Assembly: GCA_947624945.1 (NCBI GenBank)
Contig: CANQMJ010000024.1
Location: 1-22,243, forward strand
Length of the DNA stretch: 22,243 nucleotides
Direction of reading: 5' to 3'
DNA from: an uncultured Clostridia bacterium
GTDB lineage: Bacteria; Bacillota; Clostridia; Oscillospirales; CAG-272
Shown: positions 1-7,653 of the stretch, in pieces
Layout of the letters: every line of letters begins with the position of its first letter
Position numbering within the stretch: position 1 is the first letter of the stretch
Notes under the pieces: generated by a model
Told to the model about the DNA's origin: nothing
The model's input: the letters and a program-made list of their open reading frames with translations, nothing else
Databases searched by the model: none
Made by a program: the position numbers and the translations under genes

Positions 1-1743
1 GACGCGGTCGATGCGGTTGTTGCCGAACACGTTTATGCCGCGCACGTTCACTCCCGTCGACGGGAACACGTTCTTGTCGTCGAAGCTGACTATCGCCGCG
101 TCGGCGTATTCCTCGACGGAGCCCTCGCCGATTATCGTGCAGTCGTCCTCATGCGCCTTTGAGACGGCGCGGTAGAACGGATGCGAGAACATGTAGAACA
201 CCGATACGGGCAGGCACATTATCGCGGACGAAGCCGCCGCCTTGAGCGCCGCGTACATCGACGACGTTTCCCCGCCCCTGTATTCGACGGCGAAGAATAC
301 AGCCGCCACGACAAGCATCGCGGGGATTATGAAGCCGATGAATTTTCTGCCGTTCGGGTATCTGTTCGTGCGCAGGAAATAGTCCTCGACGAAGTCCGCG
401 CCCTCTATCTTGAGTACGCTTATGTCCTCCGCCCTGTCGCCCTCCTCCATAAGGTCGGAGAAAGCCTCGTGCTCGAGCTTGGAGTCCGCCATTGAAAGAC
501 TCGTGAGCACGTACTTTTTCTTCTTCGACGAGACGATGCCAAAGCTCAATATCTCGCGCCTTAAATTCATCCACTGGTACAGTATCAGAAGAAGCATCCC
601 TATCGCGACAGGCAGATGGAACGTCTCTGGACCACTCTCGCCGAACGAGGCGATGTTCAAAAACGATATCGCAGCGTCGTAAACGACCGTCACGACGAGC
701 GCAAAGCCCGCGACACATTCGGGCGTCGGACGTCCGCGGAAGAAATCGCGGAAGCCGTATATTATGGACTTATACGACATCGCCGCGATGAACAGAAGTA
801 TCTGCAGTCCGACCATGATGTATACGACCGGGTACATCACAGGGTCGAGCGCGCCCGACAGCGTGATCCCGAGCGTGGAATGGCACTCGAAAAGGAGAAG
901 TATGAACGTCAGAACTGCCGCCGCCGCGAGCTTTATCTTCGACTGCTTGTACCGACTGTTGTACATCTCCACGACTTCGCGCGTCTGCGACTTCGTCGTG
1001 TACTCGTACTCGAGCTCGGCGCGTTCGCGCTTGAGCGACTCCGTGCGGTGCATGTCGTCCTGCTGCTTTTCGACGAATTTAGACACCTTTTCGGCGCCGA
1101 CAGCCTGCTCGAGCTCCTCGTCCATGCCGAGTCCGAGCAGTATGTTCATGTCGAACGGGTCGACCTCTATATCGTCGTCGCCGCCGAGCTCGTACATCGA
1201 CTCGTCGTCCTCGTCCGCTTCGTCCTTGATGCCGGCACTGCCCGCGACTTTTACGTCGTCTTCATCGCCTACATCGCCTACATTGCCTACATCGTCGTCG
1301 GACTCGTCGCCGATATAGTCGTACGAATCGGAACCGTCGTTTTCGTACTGCGCGAACGTCTCTTCATCGGGCTCAAACGAGAACTGAGCATCCGACACAT
1401 CATCCGCGCTTACCGTCTCAGTGCCGCCGAGCGGCTGTTTTTCCTCGTCCGCAAGCTTCGACACGCCGACGTCTATGTCCTCGCGCACTGCGTCTATCGC
1501 GTCGACATCGTCCGCATCCGCGTTCTTTATAACACGCGTATCTCCTGCACTGCCGGCTCCGTTCGCGTCACTTTCATTTTTGCTTTCGACTGTGCCTGCC
1601 GCCGGGGTCGGCACACGCCGCGCGGACGCGCGCCTGCGGCGCTGCGGACGCTGCTCCCCGTTATTCTGGCCGTATTCATCCGGAAGATATTTACGCAAAA
1701 GCTCGTTTATGTCGAGCTCGCTTTCACGTTTTTCCTCACTCAT
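1..1743 (-). CDS. Polytopic membrane protein, P-type-ATPase-like (C-terminus off window)
   Basis: The frame is open for 581 codons from ATG 1743 to the left edge, so the C-terminus is missing. Residues 1 to about 260 are hydrophilic and strongly acidic, with Asp/Glu runs and short VGD/VGN repeats. Four membrane helices follow at about 268-290, 298-319, 338-362 and 373-393, then a soluble loop at about 394-465, then two more helices at about 466-487 and 490-516. After the last helix comes GEGSVEEYADAAIVSFDDKN (F554, D555, D556, K557). The order (helix with a CLP motif, then loop, then hydrophobic strand, then FDDK) mimics the M4 to FDKTGTLT segment of P-type ATPases, but the TGTLT part is not conserved. 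I infer a degenerate P-type-ATPase-like protein; transport activity is doubtful. No good ribosome site precedes ATG 1743 (an in-frame ATG lies at 1755). It lies 91 bp after rlmB and may be co-transcribed. Confidence 0.75.
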   Translation of the reverse strand, partial: MSEEKRESELDINELLRKYLPDEYGQNNGEQRPQRRRRASARRVPTPAAGTVESKNESDANGAGSAGDTRVIKNADADDVDAIDAVREDIDVGVSKLADEEKQPLGGTETVSADDVSDAQFSFEPDEETFAQYENDGSDSYDYIGDESDDDVGNVGDVGDEDDVKVAGSAGIKDEADEDDESMYELGGDDDIEVDPFDMNILLGLGMDEELEQAVGAEKVSKFVEKQQDDMHRTESLKRERAELEYEYTTKSQTREVVEMYNSRYKQSKIKLAAAAVLTFILLLFECHSTLGITLSGALDPVMYPVVYIMVGLQILLFIAAMSYKSIIYGFRDFFRGRPTPECVAGFALVVTVVYDAAISFLNIASFGESGPETFHLPVAIGMLLLILYQWMNLRREILSFGIVSSKKKKYVLTSLSMADSKLEHEAFSDLMEEGDRAEDISVLKIEGADFVEDYFLRTNRYPNGRKFIGFIIPAMLVVAAVFFAVEYRGGETSSMYAALKAAASSAIMCLPVSVFYMFSHPFYRAVSKAHEDDCTIIGEGSVEEYADAAIVSFDDKNVFPSTGVNVRGINVFGNNRIDRV

Positions 1744-1786
1744 GTACGCCGCCATGCGGACGCCGACGCATCATTGTAAAACGCAT
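1736..1786 (-). CDS. Possible 16-residue upstream ORF coupled to the next gene
   Basis: An AAAGGA ribosome-binding sequence lies about 11 nt before ATG 1786. It opens a short frame encoding MRFTMMRRRPHGGVHE, whose TGA (1738-1736) overlaps the start region ATGAGTGAG of the downstream membrane-protein gene. That gene lacks its own convincing Shine-Dalgarno sequence, so re-initiation after this peptide is plausible. The peptide is Arg/Met-rich and has no recognisable function. Chance is a real alternative at this length. Confidence 0.25.
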   Translation of the reverse strand: MRFTMMRRRPHGGVHE

Positions 1787-1834
1787 CGTGACCGCAGTCC
1801 TTTCTTCAAGCATTTTTTATATCCTATATCCGCG

Positions 1835-2629
1835 TCACTTGACGCGCGGACCCTTCATCTGTCTTGCCGCCTCGGTCAGAATGACCGCCGCCGCGCACGA
1901 CACGTTCAGCGAGTTGACCTTGCCGTACATCGGTATCGACGCGACGAAGTCGCACTTATCGCGCAGAAGCTTGTGGACGCCCTCGCCCTCGCTGCCGAAT
2001 ATTATCGCCGTCGGCGAATCGAATCGGCACTTGTAAAACGGCTCGCCGTCCGCCTCCGCTGCGTATATCCACACGCCGCGCCGCTTGAGCTCATCGACCG
2101 TATCGGCAAGATTCGTCACTCTCACGACAGTAACATGCTCGACGGCTCCCGCCGACGACTTTGCGACTGTCGCCGTTATCCCCGACGAATGGCGCTTCGG
2201 TATTATCAGTCCGTGCGCTCCCGCGCATTCGACGCAGCGTATTATCGCGCCGAGATTGTGCGGATCGGTGACACCGTCCGCTATCGCGATGAGCGGCATC
2301 TCGCCCGCCTTAGCAGCATTATCGAAGATGTCGTCGAGCGTGCCGTACTCACATTCGGCCGCCGCAGCCGCGACGCCCTGATGATTCGCACCCGCCGACA
2401 TCCTGTCGAGCTTGTGCTCGTCGACCTCCACTATCGGTATGCCGCGTTTCTTAGCCTCGGCAGCGATCTCGTTTATACTTCCCTCACGCTGTCCCTGCTT
2501 CAAAAAGATCTTGTCGACGTCGCGCCCCGAGCGCAGAAGCTCGCGCACGGCGTTGCGTCCGACGATCACGCCCGGATCAGGTTCACTTGCGTGATGCTCG
2601 CGCCCCGATGAACTGTTTTTTGGCTTCAA
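1835..2629 (-). CDS. rlmB: 23S rRNA (guanosine-2'-O-)-methyltransferase, TrmH/SpoU family
   Basis: A SPOUT-fold methyltransferase that uses S-adenosylmethionine and, in the family, 2'-O-methylates G2251 (E. coli numbering) of 23S rRNA. Residues about 20-95 form the SpoU substrate-binding domain, starting near GVIVGRNAVRELL. The three SpoU motifs are present: DPHNLGAIIR at 122-131, FGSEGEGV at 211-218 and IPMYGKVNSLNVS at 232-244, which form the trefoil-knot cofactor site. The length of 264 aa is normal for RlmB with a short N-terminal tail. The start is TTG 2629, with GGAG about 13 nt upstream; no other convincing start precedes the domain, and an in-frame stop lies further upstream. A perfect 6-bp hairpin (1831-1846) overlaps the stop codon but lacks a U-tract, so read-through into the next gene is likely. 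Confidence 0.93.
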   Translation of the reverse strand: MKPKNSSSGREHHASEPDPGVIVGRNAVRELLRSGRDVDKIFLKQGQREGSINEIAAEAKKRGIPIVEVDEHKLDRMSAGANHQGVAAAAAECEYGTLDDIFDNAAKAGEMPLIAIADGVTDPHNLGAIIRCVECAGAHGLIIPKRHSSGITATVAKSSAGAVEHVTVVRVTNLADTVDELKRRGVWIYAAEADGEPFYKCRFDSPTAIIFGSEGEGVHKLLRDKCDFVASIPMYGKVNSLNVSCAAAVILTEAARQMKGPRVK

Positions 2630-2669
2630 TTCCGCAGTTTTACTCCACTTTTACAATCATACACCGTAC

Positions 2670-2678
2670 ATTATAGCA
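2670..2678 (-). promoter_or_regulatory. Extended -10 promoter for rlmB
   Basis: The minus strand reads TGCTATAAT, a perfect -10 hexamer with an extended TGn element, about 40 bp before the rlmB start. No good -35 hexamer is seen at 17 bp, as is usual for extended -10 promoters. Confidence 0.6.
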
Positions 2679-2795
2679 TAAAATCATCTATTTGTATATA
2701 TTTCGAGAAAGAAAAAATGATTTTCTTTTCGATTTTATTCCGTTTTTTCGTCGTCGAGCGAACCGAACGGCAGACCCACACCGCCGACGGTATAC

Positions 2796-2822
2796 AAAAG
2801 CCGCGTCATACGACGCGGCTTT
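2796..2822 (-). terminator. Intrinsic terminator after the zinc-ribbon gene
   Basis: A perfect 11-bp stem (AAAGCCGCGTC, 2797-2807, with its complement at 2812-2822) closes a 4-nt loop. On the minus strand it ends in TTTT. It sits 28 bp after the zinc-ribbon stop codon and upstream of the rlmB promoter, so it separates the two transcripts. Confidence 0.8.
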
Positions 2823-2850
2823 CAGCGACATTTTCTCTATTACTTTACTA

Positions 2851-3105
2851 TTACTGTCTTTTTCTCTTAGCGTAGCATTCGTTGCAATAGACCGGTCTGT
2901 CGGGCGCCGGCTCGAAGTTCACCTTACACGGCTTGCCGCATTCTGCGCATACTGCGTCATACTTGCCTTTTCTTGCGTCTTTGCATTCACGGCAGTGTTT
3001 CGGCTCGTGGGTGAGCCCCTTTTCGGCATAAAATGCCTGCTCGCCGGCGGTAAAAGTAAACTCTTTGCCGCAGGTAACGCATACGAGAGTCTTGTCTTCG
3101 TACAT
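2851..3105 (-). CDS. Small zinc-ribbon domain protein
   Basis: An 84-residue cytoplasmic protein with four CxxC knuckles at C9/C12, C38/C41, C53/C56 and C74/C77, plus C60. These fit two zinc ribbons in series: the first contains VCVTCGKEF and HCRECK, the second AVCAECGKPC and YCNECY. This is the pattern of the small clostridial zinc-ribbon proteins annotated as probable zinc-ribbon domain; the biochemical role is unknown and may be nucleic-acid or protein binding. I chose ATG 3105 because GAGG lies 7 nt upstream and the following MYEDKTLVCV is the usual family start. A TTG start at 3150 would add 15 basic residues that do not look like part of the domain. The C-terminus is basic (KRKRQ). Confidence 0.85.
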   Translation of the reverse strand: MYEDKTLVCVTCGKEFTFTAGEQAFYAEKGLTHEPKHCRECKDARKGKYDAVCAECGKPCKVNFEPAPDRPVYCNECYAKRKRQ

Positions 3106-3141
3106 GTTTTTTCCTCGCTTTGAATATGTAATAATACTTTT

Positions 3142-3158
3142 CCGCGCCAAATGCGCGG
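3142..3158 (-). other. Short GC hairpin upstream of the zinc-ribbon gene
   Basis: A 6-bp perfect stem CCGCGC/GCGCGG with a 5-nt loop lies between the sigma-factor gene and the zinc-ribbon gene. It lacks a U-tract on either strand. It could be part of a compound terminator with the neighbouring hairpin or a 5' leader structure. Confidence 0.3.
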
Positions 3159-3164
3159 TGATTT

Positions 3165-3188
3165 ATATAACGGCGTATGCCGATATAT
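3165..3188 (-). terminator. Weak hairpin directly after the sigma-factor stop codon
   Basis: An inverted repeat with a CGGC/GCCG core and AT outer arms (one mismatch) begins right after the TGA at 3189. It has no downstream U-run, so it may be only a 3'-end-stabilising or partial terminator. Read-through into the zinc-ribbon gene is possible. Confidence 0.35.
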
Positions 3189-3776
3189 TCATTCGAGCAG
3201 TCTTTTGATCTTCATCCTCATGCGATAAACGGCGTTTTCCGCCGTCTTGACGCTGATAGAAAGAATTCCTGCAATTTCCGTCGGACGCATACCGTCGATG
3301 TAAAGATTAAAAACGTCATATTCAAGCGGCGACAGCACATTTTTTATAAGCTCGTTCAGTTCACGCTCGCGCTCGATCTCGATAAGCGCACGCGACGGGT
3401 CGGAGTCAATGTTGTCGGCCGTTTCCTCCGGCAGCTCGTCGAGCGGGAACTCTACCTCCGCGTCACATTCGTGACGGCGCAATAGCGACACCATTCGGCG
3501 CTGTATGCATATCTTCGCGTACAGACCGAAGCTGACGTCGTCAGACGCGTCGTAGGTGAGCGCCGCGCGGTAAAGAATTATCGCCGCCTCCTGTCTCAGC
3601 TCGTCCTCGTCGAGACGCGCCGACTGCGGCAGCTTCGCCATCGTCATATGCACAAGACCCGCGACAAGCGGCGAATACATGCGAAGCAGCTCCGCACACG
3701 CGTCGTCATCGCCGTTTTTGATCCTGCAAAGCAATTCATTTAGCTCCGCAGACTTTGTCACATTGTTATGATCCAT
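3189..3776 (-). CDS. RNA polymerase sigma-70 family factor, SigH-like
   Basis: A 195-residue sigma factor. Region 2 spans about residues 35-100 (LDEDELRQEAAIILYRAALTYD, then FGLYAKICIQRRMVSLLRR), and region 4 is an HTH at about 140-195 (LSPLEYDVFNLYIDGMRPTEIAG, then VKTAENAVYRMRMKIKRLL). The absence of regions 1 and 3, and the LYAKICI.R/ALxRMxxK pattern, match the SigH/Spo0H group that starts sporulation in Firmicutes. Identity to SigH looks moderate, so this may be a paralogue rather than the master factor. It is a single-gene unit with its own near-perfect promoter (3835-3862). No anti-sigma gene is adjacent. The ribosome site before ATG 3776 is poor (GGCGG, 2 nt away). Confidence 0.85.
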   Translation of the reverse strand: MDHNNVTKSAELNELLCRIKNGDDDACAELLRMYSPLVAGLVHMTMAKLPQSARLDEDELRQEAAIILYRAALTYDASDDVSFGLYAKICIQRRMVSLLRRHECDAEVEFPLDELPEETADNIDSDPSRALIEIERERELNELIKNVLSPLEYDVFNLYIDGMRPTEIAGILSISVKTAENAVYRMRMKIKRLLE

Positions 3777-3834
3777 ATCCGCCGGTAACGAAACATGTCG
3801 TAATAATGAACTGAAAAACTTGCTTTCGAATGAA

Positions 3835-3862
3835 ATTATACCACAAAATCATGATTTGTCAA
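3835..3862 (-). promoter_or_regulatory. Perfect-consensus sigma-A promoter for the sigma-factor gene
   Basis: The minus strand shows TTGACA (3862-3857), a 16-bp spacer ending TTTTGTGG, and TATAAT (3840-3835). The transcript would have a leader of about 50 nt. Its flanks are nearly identical to those of the promoter at 22053-22081. Confidence 0.8.
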
Positions 3863-3922
3863 CATCATTTTTGCAATTTCTACGAAATGATTCTGCAAAA
3901 TTCGATTTGTTTCTATGTTTTG

Positions 3923-4495
3923 TCAAAAAATAAAGTTCATATCTCCGACAAGAAGCGCGAACGCGCCCCTATATATCGCCTCGGGACGCTCGTAAAAATT
4001 GTCCCTTATCGCGTCGGCGCGTTTTTTCGAGTCCGCCTTTACTGTGACCGAGCACGTCTTTCGTCCGTGCTCGTATATGGAGCACGTCACCGCATATCCG
4101 CCGCCCTCGGCGTCGGGTATATCCTCACACTTGTATTTCAGCTCCGCGCCTCGCTCCTTGAACGATATGAGCCGCAGCGCGCTCTTGAGGCTCCTGTCGC
4201 GGATAGTGTCGAATATATCACCCGACAGATTTTCGGCGACGTTTATGCCGGGCTTCGTTATCCTGAACATTTCAACGCCGTCGCCGCGCACGCTCTTCGA
4301 TATAAGACCGTCGTCTACGAGCTCCGTAAAGCACTCGGCAAAATCAAAATAGTTCAGATACCCGTCGCTCATCATGATGTCGTTTATCGTGACATAGTCG
4401 AGCGGCATGTCGATGTTCCAAAGCAGATAAAGTATAAAAACCTTTGTAAAGTTCTTTTCCGTGACAGGTGACGGCATAATACCCCCGTGATTCAT
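3923..4495 (-). CDS. DUF4364 family protein (winged-helix-like)
   Basis: A cytoplasmic protein of 184-190 residues. The N-terminal part (about 12-75: FTKVFILYLLWNIDMPLDYV, then YLNYFDFAECFTELVDDGLI) has the alternating helix and wing pattern of a small winged-helix domain. The C-terminal half is a mixed alpha/beta region ending EAIYRGAFALLVGDMNFIF. This organisation fits the clostridial DUF4364 family, whose function is unknown; a transcriptional role is inferred from the fold only. Two starts are possible: ATG 4495, or ATG 4477 which has a GGGGG run 4-5 nt upstream. It follows the OppA-like gene on the same strand after a strong hairpin, and no separate promoter is obvious. Confidence 0.75.
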   Translation of the reverse strand: MNHGGIMPSPVTEKNFTKVFILYLLWNIDMPLDYVTINDIMMSDGYLNYFDFAECFTELVDDGLISKSVRGDGVEMFRITKPGINVAENLSGDIFDTIRDRSLKSALRLISFKERGAELKYKCEDIPDAEGGGYAVTCSIYEHGRKTCSVTVKADSKKRADAIRDNFYERPEAIYRGAFALLVGDMNFIF

Positions 4496-4509
4496 CTTTT
4501 TTCATGACT

Positions 4510-4541
4510 CGGGGCGAGAAAACATTCGTTTTCTCGCCCCG
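4510..4541 (-). terminator. Strong 14-bp hairpin between the OppA-like gene and DUF4364
   Basis: A perfect inverted repeat CGGGGCGAGAAAAC/GTTTTCTCGCCCCG with the 4-nt loop ATTC lies 20 bp after the lipoprotein stop codon. Its position is right for a terminator, but no U-tract follows on the minus strand. It may instead protect the 3' end of the lipoprotein mRNA or attenuate read-through into DUF4364. Confidence 0.5.
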
Positions 4542-4560
4542 TGCGTATCAATACCTTTTA

Positions 4561-6387
4561 TTAAGCTGCGGGAGCCGCCTGAGTCTCGGCAACCGTATCG
4601 AATACCTTCTTCCAAGCCATGTAATTTTCCATCTTTACATCCTTGAAATCAGTTACGCCGTAGTAGTCGGTCTTGAATCCCGACACAACGTTCGAATATG
4701 TCACATACGCGTTCTGATTGAATATGATCGGCATTACGGGCATGTCGTCCATAAGCATCTTCTCAGCTTCGTGGAGCTTCTCGGTGCGCTCAGCGATGTC
4801 GGTCGCCGCGTAAGCTTCCTCGATGATAGCGTCGTAAGCGTCGCTCTTGTATCCGGTCATATGACCGACGACGGGATATTCCTCGTCGTCCTCGACGTCG
4901 CCGCTGAGGTCAACGCCGTTGCCCGAGAAATCGGTAGCAAACGGAGCAAGCGCGGAGAACGGTTCCTCGCACAGCATCTGATAGTCTATCGCGAGAATGT
5001 CCCAACGGTTCTCCTTAGCCTGATCGACCGTGTAGAAGTTGTGGAACGTATCGGAGTAGATAACGGGGTCGTTGATGTCGATCTGTGCTCTGACTGCCTG
5101 GAGCGTTACGTTGAAGCCGAGCGCAGCCCATGCGCCCTGAACGTAGTTGGCGATTGCCGCGCTGACAGCGTCATCGGCATAGTACGAAATTCTGAGGCTG
5201 CCGCCGGAAACGCCCGCCTCGGAAAGCAGCTGCTTTGCAGCGGTTACATCAGCCGTCGCGGAAATGACGTCGCCGCCCTCTTCTCTGAACGACGTGCCTA
5301 CCTTGCCGTTCGTCGCCTTATACGGGACAAATCCGGTCGCGGGCTTTGCGAATACGACTATCTCGTCCGCTATCTTCTGACGGTCGATAGCGAGCGACAG
5401 AGCCTTTCTCACTCTCGCGTCGGCGAGGAGCGGGTTATTGAGGTTGAAGTAATATGTATGAGTAGAGAGAAGATCCGTCGTCGTCACATAATCCTTATAT
5501 GCGGCGCGCTGGTCGAGCGGAAGCTCGGAGTCATAGAACACCGTATTGATCGCGGGATCTGTCTGACCGACGCTCGACAGCATCGAGTTGAGCGTTCTGC
5601 CGTAATCGTTCTCTATTCTGAACGGGATAACGTACTTATCGTATACCTCGTTCTTATCGGTGTCGAGGAAGTAGTAGTTGGAGCGTTCGAGTCTGAGGAT
5701 GTGGTTATATTCGACCGACTTGACCATGAACGGACCGCTCGTTACCATCGTTGCCGGCTTCTTCGCCCAGTCTGCGGACTTCGATACGATATCCTCGCGG
5801 AGCGGTACGAGCGCGGGGCTCGAGAGGTTGCGGAGGAACTGCTGGTAGTCGATGGAATGTTCAAACTCTATCTCGAGCTTGAGCGTTTCGGGAGCCGTAA
5901 GACCGATATCATCTATCGTCATCTCGCCCGATTTGATCGCGCGTGCGTTCTTTATGTCATAAAGCATGCACGCCGCCTCGCAGTCGTAGTCGACGTCAAG
6001 GATGCGCTTCCACGCGTAAACGACGTCGGCCGCCTGTACGGAACGTCCGTCGCTCCATTTCGTGTCCTTGAGCGTGATCGTCATCTTGTACTCGCCGTAT
6101 CTGTCGCCGTCGTTGATCTCATAGTCCTTGATGAGCGACATCTTGAGCTTTCCGTTCTCGTCGATATCGGTCAGGCTTTCGTAGAGAAGGCTGAGGATCT
6201 TGACATTGGAGTCGTTGAGATAAGCGACCGTCGGGTCAAAGGAATACATCTCTGTACCGAGGTACATGGGGATGATGGCGCCCTTGTCGTACTCGCCTGT
6301 TTCTTCGTCCTTCTCAAGCGTCGTGCACCCGGCGACCGACAGCAAGAGCATCACTGCACACAAAATCAGAGCCAGCAAACGTTTCAT
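4561..6387 (-). CDS. Extracellular solute-binding lipoprotein, OppA/DppA-like (SBP family 5)
   Basis: A 608-residue lipoprotein predicted to bind oligopeptides at the outer face of the membrane and deliver them to an ABC importer. The signal peptide is MKRLLALILCAVMLLLSVAG with lipobox cysteine C21. The mature part has family-5 features: YLNDSNVKILSLLYESLTDI, then the conserved DTKWSDGRSVQAADVVYAWK (usually written KWSDG.P.TA.DV.Y.W), and a central ADARVRKALSLAIDR segment typical of this fold. The length is slightly above the usual 530-580. The start has AAGGAGG about 12 nt upstream and a promoter at 6481-6509. No permease or ATPase genes are adjacent, so it is an orphan here; it may serve a distant transporter or act as a receptor. 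Confidence 0.92.
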   Translation of the reverse strand: MKRLLALILCAVMLLLSVAGCTTLEKDEETGEYDKGAIIPMYLGTEMYSFDPTVAYLNDSNVKILSLLYESLTDIDENGKLKMSLIKDYEINDGDRYGEYKMTITLKDTKWSDGRSVQAADVVYAWKRILDVDYDCEAACMLYDIKNARAIKSGEMTIDDIGLTAPETLKLEIEFEHSIDYQQFLRNLSSPALVPLREDIVSKSADWAKKPATMVTSGPFMVKSVEYNHILRLERSNYYFLDTDKNEVYDKYVIPFRIENDYGRTLNSMLSSVGQTDPAINTVFYDSELPLDQRAAYKDYVTTTDLLSTHTYYFNLNNPLLADARVRKALSLAIDRQKIADEIVVFAKPATGFVPYKATNGKVGTSFREEGGDVISATADVTAAKQLLSEAGVSGGSLRISYYADDAVSAAIANYVQGAWAALGFNVTLQAVRAQIDINDPVIYSDTFHNFYTVDQAKENRWDILAIDYQMLCEEPFSALAPFATDFSGNGVDLSGDVEDDEEYPVVGHMTGYKSDAYDAIIEEAYAATDIAERTEKLHEAEKMLMDDMPVMPIIFNQNAYVTYSNVVSGFKTDYYGVTDFKDVKMENYMAWKKVFDTVAETQAAPAA

Positions 6388-6480
6388 AATACGGTTTATC
6401 CTCCTTTTATGCTATCGCATAAATAAATGGTAAAAGAGCTGTATCCGCGTAAATAACGCCCTTGATACTAACTACAACAC

Positions 6481-6509
6481 ATTATATCATCAAAATCGAA
6501 TTTAATCAA
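6481..6509 (-). promoter_or_regulatory. Sigma-A promoter for the OppA-like lipoprotein gene
   Basis: The minus strand reads TTGATT (6509-6504), a 17-bp spacer and TATAAT (6486-6481). The predicted leader is about 87 nt. Confidence 0.7.
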
Positions 6510-6746
6510 TAAAATCTTTATACGTATCGGCAAATTTTAGTTATTTGCACAATCAGATAATATGATTTTTGTCAATAGTAAACAAATTTCATTCAATTTT
6601 GACTGCAGCATGTGCAAACGCTGCGCGATACTGCCCCCGACGACTGCTTTTTCGGCGTCAAAGCGCGGCAAATCTTCATGCCCGTCATGAATATTATATC
6701 ATGATTCTGACAGAAAATATATAGAAAAACGGAAAGGAATGAAAAA
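6510..6746. other. Divergent intergenic region upstream of gpr
   Basis: Together with 6388-6509 this makes a gap of 359 bp between the divergent lipoprotein and gpr genes. The lipoprotein promoter occupies its left half. The right half has an AT-rich tract with ATTATATCATGATT at 6693-6706, a 14-mer also found at the co-polymerase promoter (21584-21597). A weak SigG-like pair for gpr (GAATA at 6689-6693, 17 bp, CAGAAAA at 6711-6717) can be drawn but is below what I would call. I see no gene in it. Confidence 0.4.
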
Positions 6747-7652
6747 ATGACCGACATCGAATCTGTATCATACAGACGCACCGACCTCGCGTGCGAGACC
6801 GACATCGACAAAAGAAATGCCCCGGGCGTTTCATTTTACGAATACGAACGCGGCGGCGTACCCGTCAGCATCATGACCGTCGAGTACGGAAGCGGCGAGT
6901 CGGCGGCGGGACGTCCCGCCGGGACTTACATGACAGTCACCGCCGAGCGGCCGTGGATGTGGGAGGACGACAGACGCGAGGGTCTCGTTTCGCTTTTGTC
7001 CGAGCTCATATCGGACGCGATATTCTCCGCCGCGGGAAAGCGTCCGTGCGCCGATTTTTCCGTGCTCGTATGCGGACTCGGCAACAGAGCGCTCACCGCC
7101 GACGCGATAGGACCGCTCGCCGCCGACAACGTCACCGTGACGGCGCAGCTCAAAGCGGAGCGTCCCGACCTGTACGAGCGCATCGGATGCTGCCGCGTCG
7201 CCGCGTGTGCGCCCGGCGTCACCGCCGCGACCGGCATCGAGGCCGCCGACGTCATATCGGGTATAACGGACAACATCGCGCCCGACGTCATAATCCTCAT
7301 CGACGCGCTCGCCGCACGTTCTTGCTCGCGTCTCGCATCGACGATACAGATCTCCGACAGCGGCATCGCGCCGGGCTCCGGCATCGGCAACAGACGGCGC
7401 GCGCTGTCGCGCTCGACTGTCGGCGTGCCCGTCGTCACTGTCGGCGTGCCGACCGTCGTCGACTCGTCGACGCTCGTATGGGACGCGCTCGAAAAAGCCT
7501 CCATTGACAGTGCTTCCCTGCCCGACTCGCTCCGCGAAGTACTCGAAACGGGCCGCAGCTTCTTCGTCGCGCCGAAGGAAAGCGACGTCGTAACGCGCGA
7601 AATGGCGCGCCTCATCGCCGACGCCATCGACATGATGTGCGGCACCGCGTAG
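6747..7652 (+). CDS. gpr: Spore germination protease GPR
   Basis: An atypical endopeptidase made in the forespore as a zymogen. In germination it degrades small acid-soluble DNA-binding proteins to amino acids. The 301 residues cover the whole family. RRTDLACETD near residues 10-19 matches the self-cleavage region (RTDLA.E). CGLGNRALTADAIGPLA at 109-125 and LIDALAAR at 184-191 carry the conserved acidic residues (D119, D186) that correspond to the catalytic Asp pair described in the Bacillus enzyme. STIQISDSGIAPGSGIGNRR at 198-217 is the family signature. The start is ATG 6747 with AAAGGA about 8 nt upstream. It is followed by spoIIP, the order known from B. subtilis. Confidence 0.96.
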   Translation: MTDIESVSYRRTDLACETDIDKRNAPGVSFYEYERGGVPVSIMTVEYGSGESAAGRPAGTYMTVTAERPWMWEDDRREGLVSLLSELISDAIFSAAGKRPCADFSVLVCGLGNRALTADAIGPLAADNVTVTAQLKAERPDLYERIGCCRVAACAPGVTAATGIEAADVISGITDNIAPDVIILIDALAARSCSRLASTIQISDSGIAPGSGIGNRRRALSRSTVGVPVVTVGVPTVVDSSTLVWDALEKASIDSASLPDSLREVLETGRSFFVAPKESDVVTREMARLIADAIDMMCGTA

Positions 7653-7653
7653 G

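Noticed and set aside
1264..1299. Short 9-bp tandem repeats (about four units) in the acidic region of the first gene
   Set aside because: Simple VGD/VGN-type coding repeat in a low-complexity segment; too few units to call a separate repeat feature.
616..2611. Long plus-strand frames (616-1779 and 1421-2611) opposite the membrane-protein and rlmB genes
   Set aside because: They are Arg/Leu/Val-rich shadows of GC-biased minus-strand codons; both minus-strand genes have recognisable features.
4504..6426. 640-codon plus-strand open frame opposite the OppA-like gene
   Set aside because: It mirrors the codon pattern of the lipoprotein gene on the other strand, has no domain or ribosome site, and the antisense gene is unmistakable.
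6593..6811. Minus-strand frame of 72 codons upstream of gpr, including a 31-codon version starting at 6688
   Set aside because: Overlaps the gpr start. The short version would begin only a few bases after a -10-like box with no -35, has no ribosome site and no family likeness.
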